Part shown: positions 42,056 through 50,022 of the stretch, piece after piece | Layout: every line of letters begins with the position of its first letter | Numbering within the stretch: position 1 is the first letter of the stretch | Origin: an uncultured Spirochaetaceae bacterium | GTDB taxonomy: Bacteria > Spirochaetota > Spirochaetia > Sphaerochaetales > Sphaerochaetaceae | Direction: 5' to 3' | NCBI GenBank assembly: GCA_944389295.1 | Contig: CALXLV010000036.1 | Coordinates: forward strand, 1 to 52,445 | Length of the DNA: 52,445 bases | Notes under the pieces: model-generated | The model's input: only the letters and a program-made list of their open reading frames with translations | What the model was told of the DNA's origin: nothing | Database searches by the model: none | Made by a program: the position numbers and the translations under genes

Positions 42056-43021
42056 TCACTCCTCTCCTATGCGCACCACTTCACCGCCTTCAAGAGTGAG
42101 AATCAGAGTGACGCCGTACTCCTCTGCGATGGCGGCGGCTTTCTCAGAGCCTTCCGAGAACACGATCGTTGATAGCATGTCGCCAAGCGTTCCAGAGGGG
42201 TTCACTACCGTTGCGGAGAGGATATCGCTCCGGAAAGGATATCCTGTCGAGCTGTCAAGTATGTGATGATAGCGCACACCGTCCTTCTCTATGTATCTCT
42301 GATAGCCGCCGGAGGTTATAACGGTACCGTCAAAGACATCGACAACTGCTGAATAGGAGGAGGCATCTCCCTCCGGATTCCTTATCGCGATCTGCCAGGG
42401 AGTGCCGTCAGGCTTCCCTCCGTGGGCAAGGACATTCCCCCCGAGATTCACTATCGCGTGCTTTATCCCCTCATCCTCAAGGAAGCGGTGAATAATGTCG
42501 GATGCATAGCCCTTCCCCACAGCTCCGAGATCAAGGGACATTCCCTTCCGGGGGAGATACACAGAGAGGTTCTCCTCATCAAGCTCTATCTCTCTGTAGT
42601 CAAGAAGAGGCAGCACCGCCTCGATCTCACTCTCCTCCGGAACTCTCGCGCTCTCGGTTCCCATGCCCCAGAGCAACGTGAGCGGCCCGATTGCGGGATT
42701 GAACACACCATCCGTCCTGTACGCCATGTCAACGGATTCTGAGATCAATGAGAATATGCCGGGCGGAACGGTGACGGGAGAGACTCCGGCACTGCTGTTG
42801 ATTCTGTATATCCATGAACCGGGTGTGTATCTTGAGAGTTCCCTGTCCAGCGAATAGACGAGGGTGAAGATGTCATCCATGCGCTCTGAATCGCTCTCGG
42901 GAAGCGTGACAGTCACGAGTGTTCCCATCGCAAGGCGGGAATCGGTAACCATCTTCTCTGAGCATGAGACAAGCATCACCATCATGGAGAGCAGGATTAT
43001 TGCTGTGATCCTCTTTTTCAC
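42056..43021 (-). CDS. apbE: FAD:protein FMN transferase
   Basis: A 321-residue ApbE lipoprotein (signal ending MLVSCSEK). It attaches FMN covalently to threonine in exported flavoproteins such as RnfG and NqrC. Motifs: MGTLVTVTLPE near the start, LDLGAVGKGYASDIIHRFL and AIVNLGGNVLAHGG in the flavin site, and HHILDSSTGYPF before the metal site. GTG start with GATAAT eight bases upstream and TTGCAC 16 nt further (43030-43057), no Shine-Dalgarno. Target flavoproteins are not in the window. Confidence 0.92.
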   Translation of the reverse strand: MKKRITAIILLSMMVMLVSCSEKMVTDSRLAMGTLVTVTLPESDSERMDDIFTLVYSLDRELSRYTPGSWIYRINSSAGVSPVTVPPGIFSLISESVDMAYRTDGVFNPAIGPLTLLWGMGTESARVPEESEIEAVLPLLDYREIELDEENLSVYLPRKGMSLDLGAVGKGYASDIIHRFLEDEGIKHAIVNLGGNVLAHGGKPDGTPWQIAIRNPEGDASSYSAVVDVFDGTVITSGGYQRYIEKDGVRYHHILDSSTGYPFRSDILSATVVNPSGTLGDMLSTIVFSEGSEKAAAIAEEYGVTLILTLEGGEVVRIGEE

Positions 43022-43029
43022 GCTGTCTC

Positions 43030-43057
43030 ATTATCCACAGAAGCCATTATAGTGCAA
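43030..43057 (-). promoter_or_regulatory. apbE promoter, leaderless type
   Basis: On the minus strand TTGCAC (43052-43057), a 16-nt spacer, GATAAT (43030-43035), then eight bases to GTG. Confidence 0.55.
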
Positions 43058-43096
43058 CACTTCCCGCGTCCTTCTCTTCCCGCTATATTCATGGCT

Positions 43097-43909
43097 ATGC
43101 AGAGAGCCATATTCACCGACATCGACGGAACGCTTTTCAGAAACGACCTCACCATCGGAGAGAAAACGAAGGAGGCGCTGAGAAAAGCCTATGGCATGGG
43201 AGTTCCGGTAGTGCTGACATCCGGAAGATACATACCGGGCATGGAAAGAGCCGCCGAGCAGCTTGAGATACCTGTCATCTATGCCGCCATCAACGGCGCT
43301 TTGATAAAATCGGGAAAAGAATATCTGCGCCGGAAGTATCTCGAGAGCGATGCATACAGAAAAGCCGCTTCTTATCTCAGAGGAAAGGTCTCCTCCCTCA
43401 TAGTATTCTGCGAGACGCGCTATGCGATAGATTCCGATGACGAGTGGTTCAGTCTGCAGACGAGAATCTGCGGAGAAGAGGGAGTGAGAATGGATATCTC
43501 CGATCTGGACGGAGTAATTGCAAGAACGGGAGAGGTGCCGTACAAGATACTCGCAAAAGACAGGGACAGAGAAAAGCTCGCCCGACTGATGGAAGAGGTC
43601 AGGCCGATCGTCGAAAACTCCGCAGCCGTTATAAGCTCCGGAGACATGAATTTTGAGGTCATGCCCTGCGGCGTGGACAAACGGGATGCGCTTGCCATTG
43701 TCTCCTCCCACCTCGGAATAAGCATATCGGATACGATCGCGTTCGGAGACTGGGACAACGATGCGGGAATGCTCAGAGATGCCGGAAGAGGCATCGCGAT
43801 GGCGAACGCCTCACAGAAAGCGAAAGAAGCGGCCTCCTTCATCACTCTCTCCAACGAGGAGGACGGCATCGCATACGCTCTTGACCGCTTCCTATTCTGT
43901 AAGGAATGA
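43097..43909 (+). CDS. Cof-type HAD phosphatase
   Basis: A 270-residue haloacid-dehalogenase-type phosphatase. FTDIDGTLFRNDLT carries the nucleophile aspartate, VVLTSGR is motif II, KRDAL motif III, and FGDWDNDAGML motif IV. The large cap domain between motifs II and III (C2B type) fits sugar or nucleotide phosphates. The start at 43097 has TATATT seven bases upstream; ATG codons at 43091 and a longer frame also exist. It overlaps the next, convergent gene by 18 bases. Confidence 0.87.
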   Translation: MQRAIFTDIDGTLFRNDLTIGEKTKEALRKAYGMGVPVVLTSGRYIPGMERAAEQLEIPVIYAAINGALIKSGKEYLRRKYLESDAYRKAASYLRGKVSSLIVFCETRYAIDSDDEWFSLQTRICGEEGVRMDISDLDGVIARTGEVPYKILAKDRDREKLARLMEEVRPIVENSAAVISSGDMNFEVMPCGVDKRDALAIVSSHLGISISDTIAFGDWDNDAGMLRDAGRGIAMANASQKAKEAASFITLSNEEDGIAYALDRFLFCKE

Positions 43910-44458
43910 GAGTATCTCTTTCCTGTTATCTGTTATCAGAGCATCGGGGAATGATGACCTGAGCACCGAGACGGCCTTCTCCATCATCTCCGTGCTGCCG
44001 GCAGCTCCCTCCGGAACGGATGTGTCCACTGCAATGCGCGGAAGCGGATACATGAATGAAACTCCGTCTATTACTGCCGACGAGGCGGGGTTGTATGAAA
44101 GCAGCACGGAAGATATCACAACACGGTCAATTCCGGGATGCACCGAGAGCGAATAAGAGAGCTTCTCCGCATCGAGCGCGGAGGGAGCGCTTCCGCGTAT
44201 GAACCACTCATCACCAATGCTGACTGCGGGAGGAAGCGGAAGACAGAGGGAATCATCATAGAGTATTCCCTTCCTCTCAAGCTCCTCTCTCATGCCGTCT
44301 CCTGTCTTTCCGTGCGGCAGCATGCATTCAAGAAGCACGTCAGCACCCTTTTCCCTGAGCCTTGATGCCCAGAGATAGCCTACTCCTGAATACGAGCTCT
44401 TCCAAAGATTCCCCTCGGGAACGAATGAAAGAGCCATCTCTCCAATCGATGCGATCAT
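43892..44458 (-). CDS. short protein resembling the N-terminal part of a PfkB-type sugar kinase
   Basis: A 188-residue protein. FVPEGNLWKSSYSGVGYLWASRLREKGADVLLECML looks like the opening of ribokinase-family proteins, but the ATP-binding and GxGD catalytic parts in the C-terminal half are missing and the usual length is about 300. It is either a truncated kinase or an unrelated small family. TTGCGT-N17-TAGTCT (44466-44494) lies seven bases before its ATG, so it is probably expressed. It ends inside the convergent HAD gene. Confidence 0.5.
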   Translation of the reverse strand: MIASIGEMALSFVPEGNLWKSSYSGVGYLWASRLREKGADVLLECMLPHGKTGDGMREELERKGILYDDSLCLPLPPAVSIGDEWFIRGSAPSALDAEKLSYSLSVHPGIDRVVISSVLLSYNPASSAVIDGVSFMYPLPRIAVDTSVPEGAAGSTEMMEKAVSVLRSSFPDALITDNRKEILSFLTE

Positions 44459-44465
44459 GACAAAA

Positions 44466-44505
44466 GACTAACCTGTGGCGCACCTTGACGCAACAGGATA
44501 TAATC
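44466..44505. promoter_or_regulatory. divergent leaderless-type promoters
   Basis: Minus strand: TTGCGT (44489-44494), 17 nt, TAGTCT (44466-44471), seven bases, ATG at 44458. Plus strand: TATAAT (44500-44505), six bases, GTG at 44512; its -35 is not convincing. Confidence 0.5.
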
Positions 44506-44511
44506 GCGGTG

Positions 44512-44924
44512 TGAACACCAAGAAGGCCAGCTGGATAAACAGACCGTATATAGAAGCCATCACCCTGCACTCCTTCACCTACCGCTCGCATGGAACGCAC
44601 TCAGTATTCTTCGTGCTGGGAGAGAACGGGGAGATAACGCTCTCGGCAAAGACCGGTGTCCGCTCAGCCTTCATCCTTCTCCATACTCCGGAGGAATACA
44701 TCCGCATGGAAAAAAACAGCATATTCCTCTCTTTCGGCGGCGTGGTGCAGAAAATTCCCGCAGAGTGCGGCGAAAGCGTGAGGATGGTGAAAGAGGGAAA
44801 GAGGATATCCTTCTTCTCAGAGGGAAAACTTCTCCTTGCGATCGAAAAGGATGCATTCCTCTCCTCCGCCGCTTTCGGTTTCTCTTCCGACGGTGAAGGA
44901 GAAGTCTGTCTTGAGGTGTTCTAA
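44512..44924 (+). CDS. hypothetical protein of 137 residues, lectin-like beta pattern
   Basis: No family recognised. The protein is cytosolic and almost entirely short beta strands (SVFFVLGENGEITLSA, RISFFSEGKLLLAIE), ending AAFGFSSDGEGEVCLEVF, which recalls the last strands of concanavalin-like jelly rolls. It begins at GTG, six bases after TATAAT, with no Shine-Dalgarno; a GTG at 44475 in frame lies upstream of that box. It is upstream of glnS by 69 bases. Confidence 0.5.
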
Positions 44925-44993
44925 GGCAGCTCAATTATGATAGAGTGTACCCATCTCTAAAGGGTCCTATGAAAGACCTGAAGGAAGGTACAG

Positions 44994-46685
44994 ATGGAAA
45001 ACAAGGAAGAGCGGCCTCTTAACTTCATCGAGAAGATAATCGAGGATGATCTCAAAGCGGGAAGGGTTCCGAACAACACTATAGTGACACGCTTCCCACC
45101 GGAGCCTAACGGCTATCTCCACATCGGGCATATCAAGGCGATCTGCATCAACTTCGGACTTGCCGAGAAGTACGGCGGAATCTGCCACCTTAGGCTTGAC
45201 GACACAAACCCGGCAAAGGAAGAGCAGGAATACATTGATTCGATCAAGGACAACATCCGCTGGCTCGGCTTTGACTGGGGAGAGAAAACCTATTATGCCT
45301 CCGATTACTATGACCAGCTCTTCGACATCGCCGTAAGACTTATAAAAGATGGAAAGGCCTATGTCGACTCCCTCACTCCCGAAGAGATGAAGGAGTACAG
45401 GGGAACGCTCACGGAACCCGGGAAGAACTCTCCAGACAGGGACAGGCCCATAGAGGAGAATCTCGACCTCTTCCTGCGCATGAGGGACGGAGAGTTCCCG
45501 GAAGGGAAATACACGCTGAGGGCGAAGATAGATATGGCAAGCCCCAACATCAATATGCGCGATCCGGCGCTCTACCGCATCAAGTACGCAGAGCATCCGA
45601 GAACTGGCAAGAAGTGGTGCATCTATCCTATGTACGATTTTACCCATCCGATTTCGGATGCAATAGAGGGGATTACACACTCGATTTGTACGCTTGAGTT
45701 CGAGGATCACAGACCGGCATATGACTGGGCCACATCGATAGACGGAATTGAGCACACACCGCATCAGTACGAGTTCGCCAGACTGAACATCAACTACCTG
45801 CTGATGTCGAAGAGAAAACTGCTCTATCTCGTGAACAACAACTTCGTCTCGGGCTGGGATGATCCGAGGATGCCGACCATCGCCGGGATAAGACGCAGAG
45901 GATACTCTCCCGAAGCGATGAAGGACTTCATCTCCCGCGTAGGTGTTGCGAAGGTTGAGTCCGTAGTTGACTACTCTCTGATGGAGTTCTGCGTGCGCGA
46001 GGACCTGAACAAGAGGGCAAAGAGGCTGATGGCTGTCCTTGATCCGCTCAGGCTCATCATAGACAACTATCCTGACGGACAGGTTGAATACTTCGATGCG
46101 GAGAACAATCCTGAAGATCCTGATGCGGGAACACATAAGGTCGCTTTCACGAAAGAGCTTTACATAGAGCGCGAGGACTTCATGGAAGTTCCGGTGAAGG
46201 GCTACCACAGGCTCTATCCTGGAAACGAGATAAGGCTCAAGCACGCCTACTATGTTACTGCCGTTTCCGTTGACAAGGACAGCGATGGAAATATCACCGC
46301 GGTTCACTGCACATACGATCCCGAATCAAAGGGCGGCACGACAGCAGACGGAAGAAAAGTGAAGGGAACAAGCCACTGGGTATCCGCAGAGCAGTCGATC
46401 ACCGCAGAGGTAAGGCAGTACGACAAGCTCTTCAAGGCTGAGAATCCCGGTGCAGAGACGGGCAACTACCTCGACGACCTCAACCCCGATTCGCTTATAA
46501 TCCTGAAAGACGCCAAGGTTGAAGAAGAGGCAGCGAAGGCAAAGCCCGGCGACTACCTACAGTTCATCAGGAATGGATACTACATGGCAGACAGCAGGGA
46601 CAGCTCTCCGGAGCATCTCGTATTCAACAGAACAGTGACGCTCAAGGACTCATGGTCCAAGCTGAAGCAGAAAATGGGAATCTGA
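44994..46685 (+). CDS. glnS: glutaminyl-tRNA synthetase
   Basis: A 563-residue class I synthetase charging tRNA-Gln directly. The HIGH motif appears as PPEPNGYLHIGHIKAIC and the KMSKS equivalent as LLMSKRKL. RFDDTNP-type block is RLDDTNPAKEEQEY, and the catalytic-domain GVRD-like segment and a C-terminal beta-barrel anticodon domain (from about residue 335) complete the fold. GGAAGG lies before ATG. Its presence means the organism need not use the GatCAB route for glutamine. Confidence 0.97.
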   Translation: MENKEERPLNFIEKIIEDDLKAGRVPNNTIVTRFPPEPNGYLHIGHIKAICINFGLAEKYGGICHLRLDDTNPAKEEQEYIDSIKDNIRWLGFDWGEKTYYASDYYDQLFDIAVRLIKDGKAYVDSLTPEEMKEYRGTLTEPGKNSPDRDRPIEENLDLFLRMRDGEFPEGKYTLRAKIDMASPNINMRDPALYRIKYAEHPRTGKKWCIYPMYDFTHPISDAIEGITHSICTLEFEDHRPAYDWATSIDGIEHTPHQYEFARLNINYLLMSKRKLLYLVNNNFVSGWDDPRMPTIAGIRRRGYSPEAMKDFISRVGVAKVESVVDYSLMEFCVREDLNKRAKRLMAVLDPLRLIIDNYPDGQVEYFDAENNPEDPDAGTHKVAFTKELYIEREDFMEVPVKGYHRLYPGNEIRLKHAYYVTAVSVDKDSDGNITAVHCTYDPESKGGTTADGRKVKGTSHWVSAEQSITAEVRQYDKLFKAENPGAETGNYLDDLNPDSLIILKDAKVEEEAAKAKPGDYLQFIRNGYYMADSRDSSPEHLVFNRTVTLKDSWSKLKQKMGI

Positions 46686-46690
46686 ACAGG

Positions 46691-46715
46691 TGCCAGGTGA
46701 AAGCCTGGCATTTTT
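46691..46715 (+). terminator. terminator of glnS
   Basis: TGCCAGG-TGAAAG-CCTGGCA followed by TTTTT, six bases after the stop. Confidence 0.93.
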
Positions 46716-46787
46716 AATAACCCAATTCAGCAAGAAAAGATACTAATGAATTGAAAACCAATGAAATATGCCGGAAAATCATACTAA

Positions 46788-47714
46788 ATGGAACTGCTGG
46801 GCAAACTGAAAGAAATAAGCAATCTGAGAATTGTCTGGCCGCATGAGGCTCTCGACTTCACACCGTGGCTCGCGGAGGATGAAAACATTGAAATGCTCTC
46901 TGAGGCGGTCGGGCTGGATATATCGCTGAATGAGACTGAATCAAGTGTTGGTGATTTCAATGTCGATATCTATGCGACTGATATTGGAACAGGAAGGAAA
47001 ATCATAATTGAAAATCAGCTGGGGGACACCAATCATGATCATCTCGGCAAGCTGATTACCTATGCTTCCGGGAAATCGGCTGAAATCATTATATGGATTG
47101 TCAAAAAAGCACGGGAGGAGCACAAGGCCGCAATCGAGTGGTTAAATAATCATACGGACGATGATATCCAGTTCTTCCTGATTGAAATAAAGCTCTATCA
47201 GATAGGAAATTCAGAGAAAGCTGTAAAATTCGAGGTTGTGGAAAAACCGAACGACTGGACAAAGGAAATCAAGAAACAGGACAGTACAAGTCCGACATTG
47301 CAGAAAAGATATGATTACTGGACAGCCTTTAATGAATATGCTTTTCGTGATAAAAGTTTTGCAAAGGAATTCCACAGGCGCAAGGCAACGACAGATCACT
47401 GGATGGATTTCAGCATAGGATACTCCGAATGCCATCTATCTGTATGCCAGCTCAGAAAGGCAAGCAGCATCTCAGCAGAACTATACATATCTGATAATAA
47501 AGAACTATTCCGATCTCTCCTGTCACACAGGGATGAGATTGAGAAAGATATAGGAGAACATTTAATCTGGCAGGAACTTCCGGATAGAAAAGCCTCCCGC
47601 ATAAGAATTATCCATAATGCTGATCCTGATGACAGAGACAAGTGGGAAGATCAATTTGAGTGGATCAAGAGTATATTGATCAGAATGAAGAACTCTTTCA
47701 GGAAATACATATAG
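46788..47714 (+). CDS. DUF4268 protein with PD-(D/E)xK-like nuclease domain
   Basis: A 308-residue protein. The N-terminal 110 residues show a restriction-endonuclease-like core: D60 in FNVDIYATD and E75-N-Q77 in KIIIENQLGDTNHDHLGKL, with Gln in place of the usual Lys. Residues 180-305 form the DUF4268 region (YWTAFNEYAF, then WQELPDRKASRI). Such proteins are frequent in variable and defence-rich regions. It is six bases upstream of an ADP-ribosylglycohydrolase gene in the same orientation. The local sequence is more AT-rich than the core genes on the left, suggesting acquisition. Confidence 0.75.
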   Translation: MELLGKLKEISNLRIVWPHEALDFTPWLAEDENIEMLSEAVGLDISLNETESSVGDFNVDIYATDIGTGRKIIIENQLGDTNHDHLGKLITYASGKSAEIIIWIVKKAREEHKAAIEWLNNHTDDDIQFFLIEIKLYQIGNSEKAVKFEVVEKPNDWTKEIKKQDSTSPTLQKRYDYWTAFNEYAFRDKSFAKEFHRRKATTDHWMDFSIGYSECHLSVCQLRKASSISAELYISDNKELFRSLLSHRDEIEKDIGEHLIWQELPDRKASRIRIIHNADPDDRDKWEDQFEWIKSILIRMKNSFRKYI

Positions 47715-47719
47715 GTTCG

Positions 47720-48844
47720 ATGAAAACAATAGATAAATACCGAGGATGCCTTATCGGAGGGGCCGCAGGAGATGCACTTGGCTACCCTGTTGAATTCATG
47801 GATACCGCCTCAATTTCCCGAAGATATGGAACAGCTGGCATAACAGCGTACGAGCTGGATGGGAATAATTCCAAAATATCCGATGATACTCAGATGACAC
47901 TTTTCACAGCAACAGGACTTCTGCTGTGGAAAACACGCGGATATATCAGAGGAATAGCTGCGGCACCGTGGGAATATGTTCATTACAGCTACAGAGACTG
48001 GTACCGTACCCAGACAGAAAAATATCCGCTTGACGGGTATCACTATTCCTGGCTTGATGATATTCCTGAGCTGTTTTTCCGCAGAGCTCCTGGAAACACC
48101 TGTCTCTCCGTCCTGTCATCAGCAGAGGCCGGCTCTGTTGAAAATCCAATTAATGACAGCAAAGGCTGCGGCGGTATCATGAGAGCAGCCCCTGTTGGAC
48201 TTTATTTTGGAGAACTTGATATCAAAAAGGCCGACTATATCGGAGCGCAGACAGCGGCCCTTACGCATGGTCATCCTCTCGGCTATATTCCAGCAGCCGC
48301 ACTTGTACATCTTATTGCACTTATTTCTCATAGTGACATTCCATTACCGGAAGCAGTTCTTGAAATGAGGAATTCAATCAGTGAACAGTTTTCTTCTTTC
48401 GATAAAGGCGGCTATATTAAAACCTTCACTCAACTTATAGATTCAGCCTGTCAGCTTGCGGAAGACAGAACAGTTGACGATCAAACTGCCATCAAAGAAC
48501 TTGGAGAAGGATGGGTTGCCGAGGAAACTCTTGCAATAGGCGTTTACTGTGCTCTCCGTCACAAGGATAATTTTGATAGGGCGCTTATCGCAGCGGTCAA
48601 TCACGACGGCGACAGCGATTCTACAGGTTCAATAACCGGAAACATACTAGGGGCTTATCTAGGATTCTCTGCAATACCGGAGAAATATACATCGAATCTG
48701 GAACTCCGGGATATCATACTTGAAATTGCTGATGATCTTTTCTGCGGCAGTCAAACAAATATCGACAATATAATGAATAATTATGAATGGAAAGAAAAAT
48801 ATTTCCACAACAGATACCCAAGGACAAGAAGCAAATCTCATTAA
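47720..48844 (+). CDS. ADP-ribosylglycohydrolase (DraG/ARH type)
   Basis: A 374-residue all-helical hydrolase removing ADP-ribose from target molecules. The family opening is KYRGCLIGGAAGDALGYPVEF (in part), the first metal site ISDDTQMT at residues 53-60, and the second NHDGDSDSTGSITGNILGA near residue 293; both Mg/Mn clusters are intact. The start at 47720 is chosen from the family N-terminus; an ATG at 47660 lies within the previous gene. The 5-base gap indicates a two-gene unit with the DUF4268 protein. No ADP-ribosyltransferase partner is visible here. Confidence 0.88.
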   Translation: MKTIDKYRGCLIGGAAGDALGYPVEFMDTASISRRYGTAGITAYELDGNNSKISDDTQMTLFTATGLLLWKTRGYIRGIAAAPWEYVHYSYRDWYRTQTEKYPLDGYHYSWLDDIPELFFRRAPGNTCLSVLSSAEAGSVENPINDSKGCGGIMRAAPVGLYFGELDIKKADYIGAQTAALTHGHPLGYIPAAALVHLIALISHSDIPLPEAVLEMRNSISEQFSSFDKGGYIKTFTQLIDSACQLAEDRTVDDQTAIKELGEGWVAEETLAIGVYCALRHKDNFDRALIAAVNHDGDSDSTGSITGNILGAYLGFSAIPEKYTSNLELRDIILEIADDLFCGSQTNIDNIMNNYEWKEKYFHNRYPRTRSKSH

Positions 48845-48882
48845 AAACAAAGGTGGCTGAGCTTATATGCCCAGCCAACCTA

Positions 48883-49074
48883 TCATTCATCATCAAAGGG
48901 ATCACCACCCCTTTCAGACCATGTGATATCACCTGCCTTGTACCGTCTGAGATACTCCCTTACAGTATATGCATTCAGTCCGAGAATCCGAGCGGTTTTC
49001 TTATAGCCGTTCCCTTTACTAAAGGAGTACAGGCATTTCCGTCTCTTCTCTATTGATACCCTTGATCTGCTCAT
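48883..49074 (-). CDS. orphan helix-turn-helix protein, transposase OrfA-like
   Basis: A 63-residue basic protein with a homeodomain-type HTH (EKRRKCLYSFSKGNGYKKTA, then LGLNAYTVREYLRRY). It resembles the DNA-binding N-terminus of IS3/IS630-like transposases or small stand-alone HTH proteins. I see no inverted repeats or catalytic DDE part nearby. GGGG lies before the ATG at 49074; an alternative ATG is at 49110. It could be a remnant of a mobile element that flanks the accessory genes. Confidence 0.5.
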   Translation of the reverse strand: MSRSRVSIEKRRKCLYSFSKGNGYKKTARILGLNAYTVREYLRRYKAGDITWSERGGDPFDDE

Positions 49075-49144
49075 CCCCGATGGCTGGTGTAAATAATCCA
49101 TAGGCAGCACTCCATCAGGTTCAAATAAGAATAATGCTTATGAA

Positions 49145-49702
49145 TCACTCACCCTGCGTAGGAAGATAGGCGGAGAAATCGACCGTATAGACAGTGGTGG
49201 ATTCTCCATCAGTAAGCTCAACTCTCCATACAGGATTTGTTGCTACTTCAGGACGGACTTTTTCTCCATCAGTAACTGCGAGAACCATTCCCCAGGGAGA
49301 ATCAGCTTCGGTAAGAGTTTTCTTAACTCCGATCTTAAAATCATTCTCAAAATTAAGATCACTGGGGTCTTTAAATGCATTCTCAGCTGTCACCCAGCCG
49401 CGTCTTGTTTCCTCTGTACCTTTTGTCTCAATCTCAATGGAAACATATGTAGCACCTTCAGACATTCCTCCAAAAGCAGCAGCCTGATCCGCTTTCATTG
49501 TTGCGAGCTTACCTGTGACCACATAGTTCTTTCCATCTTCTGTTTTAAGCTCTACCGTATCACTGTTCTGGAACATCTCACCGGCAAGCTCAACATCATT
49601 AAGAGCAATGGCATTCTTCGGAGCCGGAGTGGAATCATCTTCACATGCGACAAACGCAAACAGCATGGCAAACGCAAGAAGCGCAATAGTAATCTTTTTC
49701 AT
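49145..49702 (-). CDS. lipoprotein behind a poly-G promoter
   Basis: A 185-residue lipoprotein (signal MKKITIALLAFAMLFAFVAC, lipid cysteine about residue 20). The mature part is a single beta-rich domain with paired strands (TVELKTEDGKNYVVTGKLAT and VWRVELTDGESTTVYTVDF); family not recognised. The start at 49702 is six bases after GGAGG; the ATG at 49708 overlaps that site. Its promoter contains a nine-G tract in the spacer (49735-49763), so expression is probably phase-variable. It is likely surface-exposed. Confidence 0.7.
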   Translation of the reverse strand: MKKITIALLAFAMLFAFVACEDDSTPAPKNAIALNDVELAGEMFQNSDTVELKTEDGKNYVVTGKLATMKADQAAAFGGMSEGATYVSIEIETKGTEETRRGWVTAENAFKDPSDLNFENDFKIGVKKTLTEADSPWGMVLAVTDGEKVRPEVATNPVWRVELTDGESTTVYTVDFSAYLPTQGE

Positions 49703-49734
49703 CTTCATCCTCCATGTTTATGATTACTATCGCC

Positions 49735-49779
49735 AATCTACCCCCCCCCATGCGTTCTGTCAACTTTTTACCCCCCCCC
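49735..49779 (-). promoter_or_regulatory. poly-G promoter, candidate phase-variation switch
   Basis: On the minus strand TTGACA (49758-49763), then eight bases and nine Gs make a 17-nt spacer, then TAGATT (49735-49740). A second TTGACA followed by another nine-G tract (49771-49779) lies immediately upstream, as if the unit were duplicated. At nine Gs the spacing is optimal. Gain or loss of Gs would move the -35 and -10 apart or together. Confidence 0.7.
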
Positions 49780-49961
49780 TGTCAATTTTCACGTTAAGAG
49801 GACTATGAAAGAACCAGCTCATTACTAAGTAAGCAGCAAAAACAATATCATTATTCAATGTGGTAATTATTAATATTGAGGAATATAGAATTATTTAGGA
49901 CATCATTGCAGTGATAACCTTTACTGCTGAAGCAAGCCTATCATTAAATAATACTCCGCAT

Positions 49962-49999
49962 AAAAAAGGGCTCCTTCCTTTAGAGAAAGAACCCTTTTG
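49962..49999 (-). terminator. terminator of the Asp/Trp-tailed lipoprotein gene
   Basis: On the minus strand AAAAGGGTTC and GAGCCCTTTTTT pair around an internal loop that itself pairs (CTTTC with GGAAG), ending in a T-run; it starts about 24 bases after the stop codon. Confidence 0.8.
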
Positions 50000-50022
50000 C
50001 AATCCTAAAGATGGTATGTCAA

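Larger units (their letters stand above)
49709..50022. other. 314-base non-coding stretch
   Basis: It contains the poly-G promoter (49735-49779), then about 150 bases of AT-rich sequence (49800-49950) with no ORF, RNA gene or repeat that I can support, and finally the terminator of the next minus-strand gene (49962-49999). Confidence 0.5.

Noticed and set aside
44967..46307. 446-codon minus-strand frame opposite glnS
   Set aside because: A long antisense shadow of glnS with no family motif; glnS on the plus strand is certain.
48883..49110. Complete insertion sequence around the HTH gene
   Set aside because: No terminal inverted repeats, target duplication or DDE transposase part could be found in 48845-49140.
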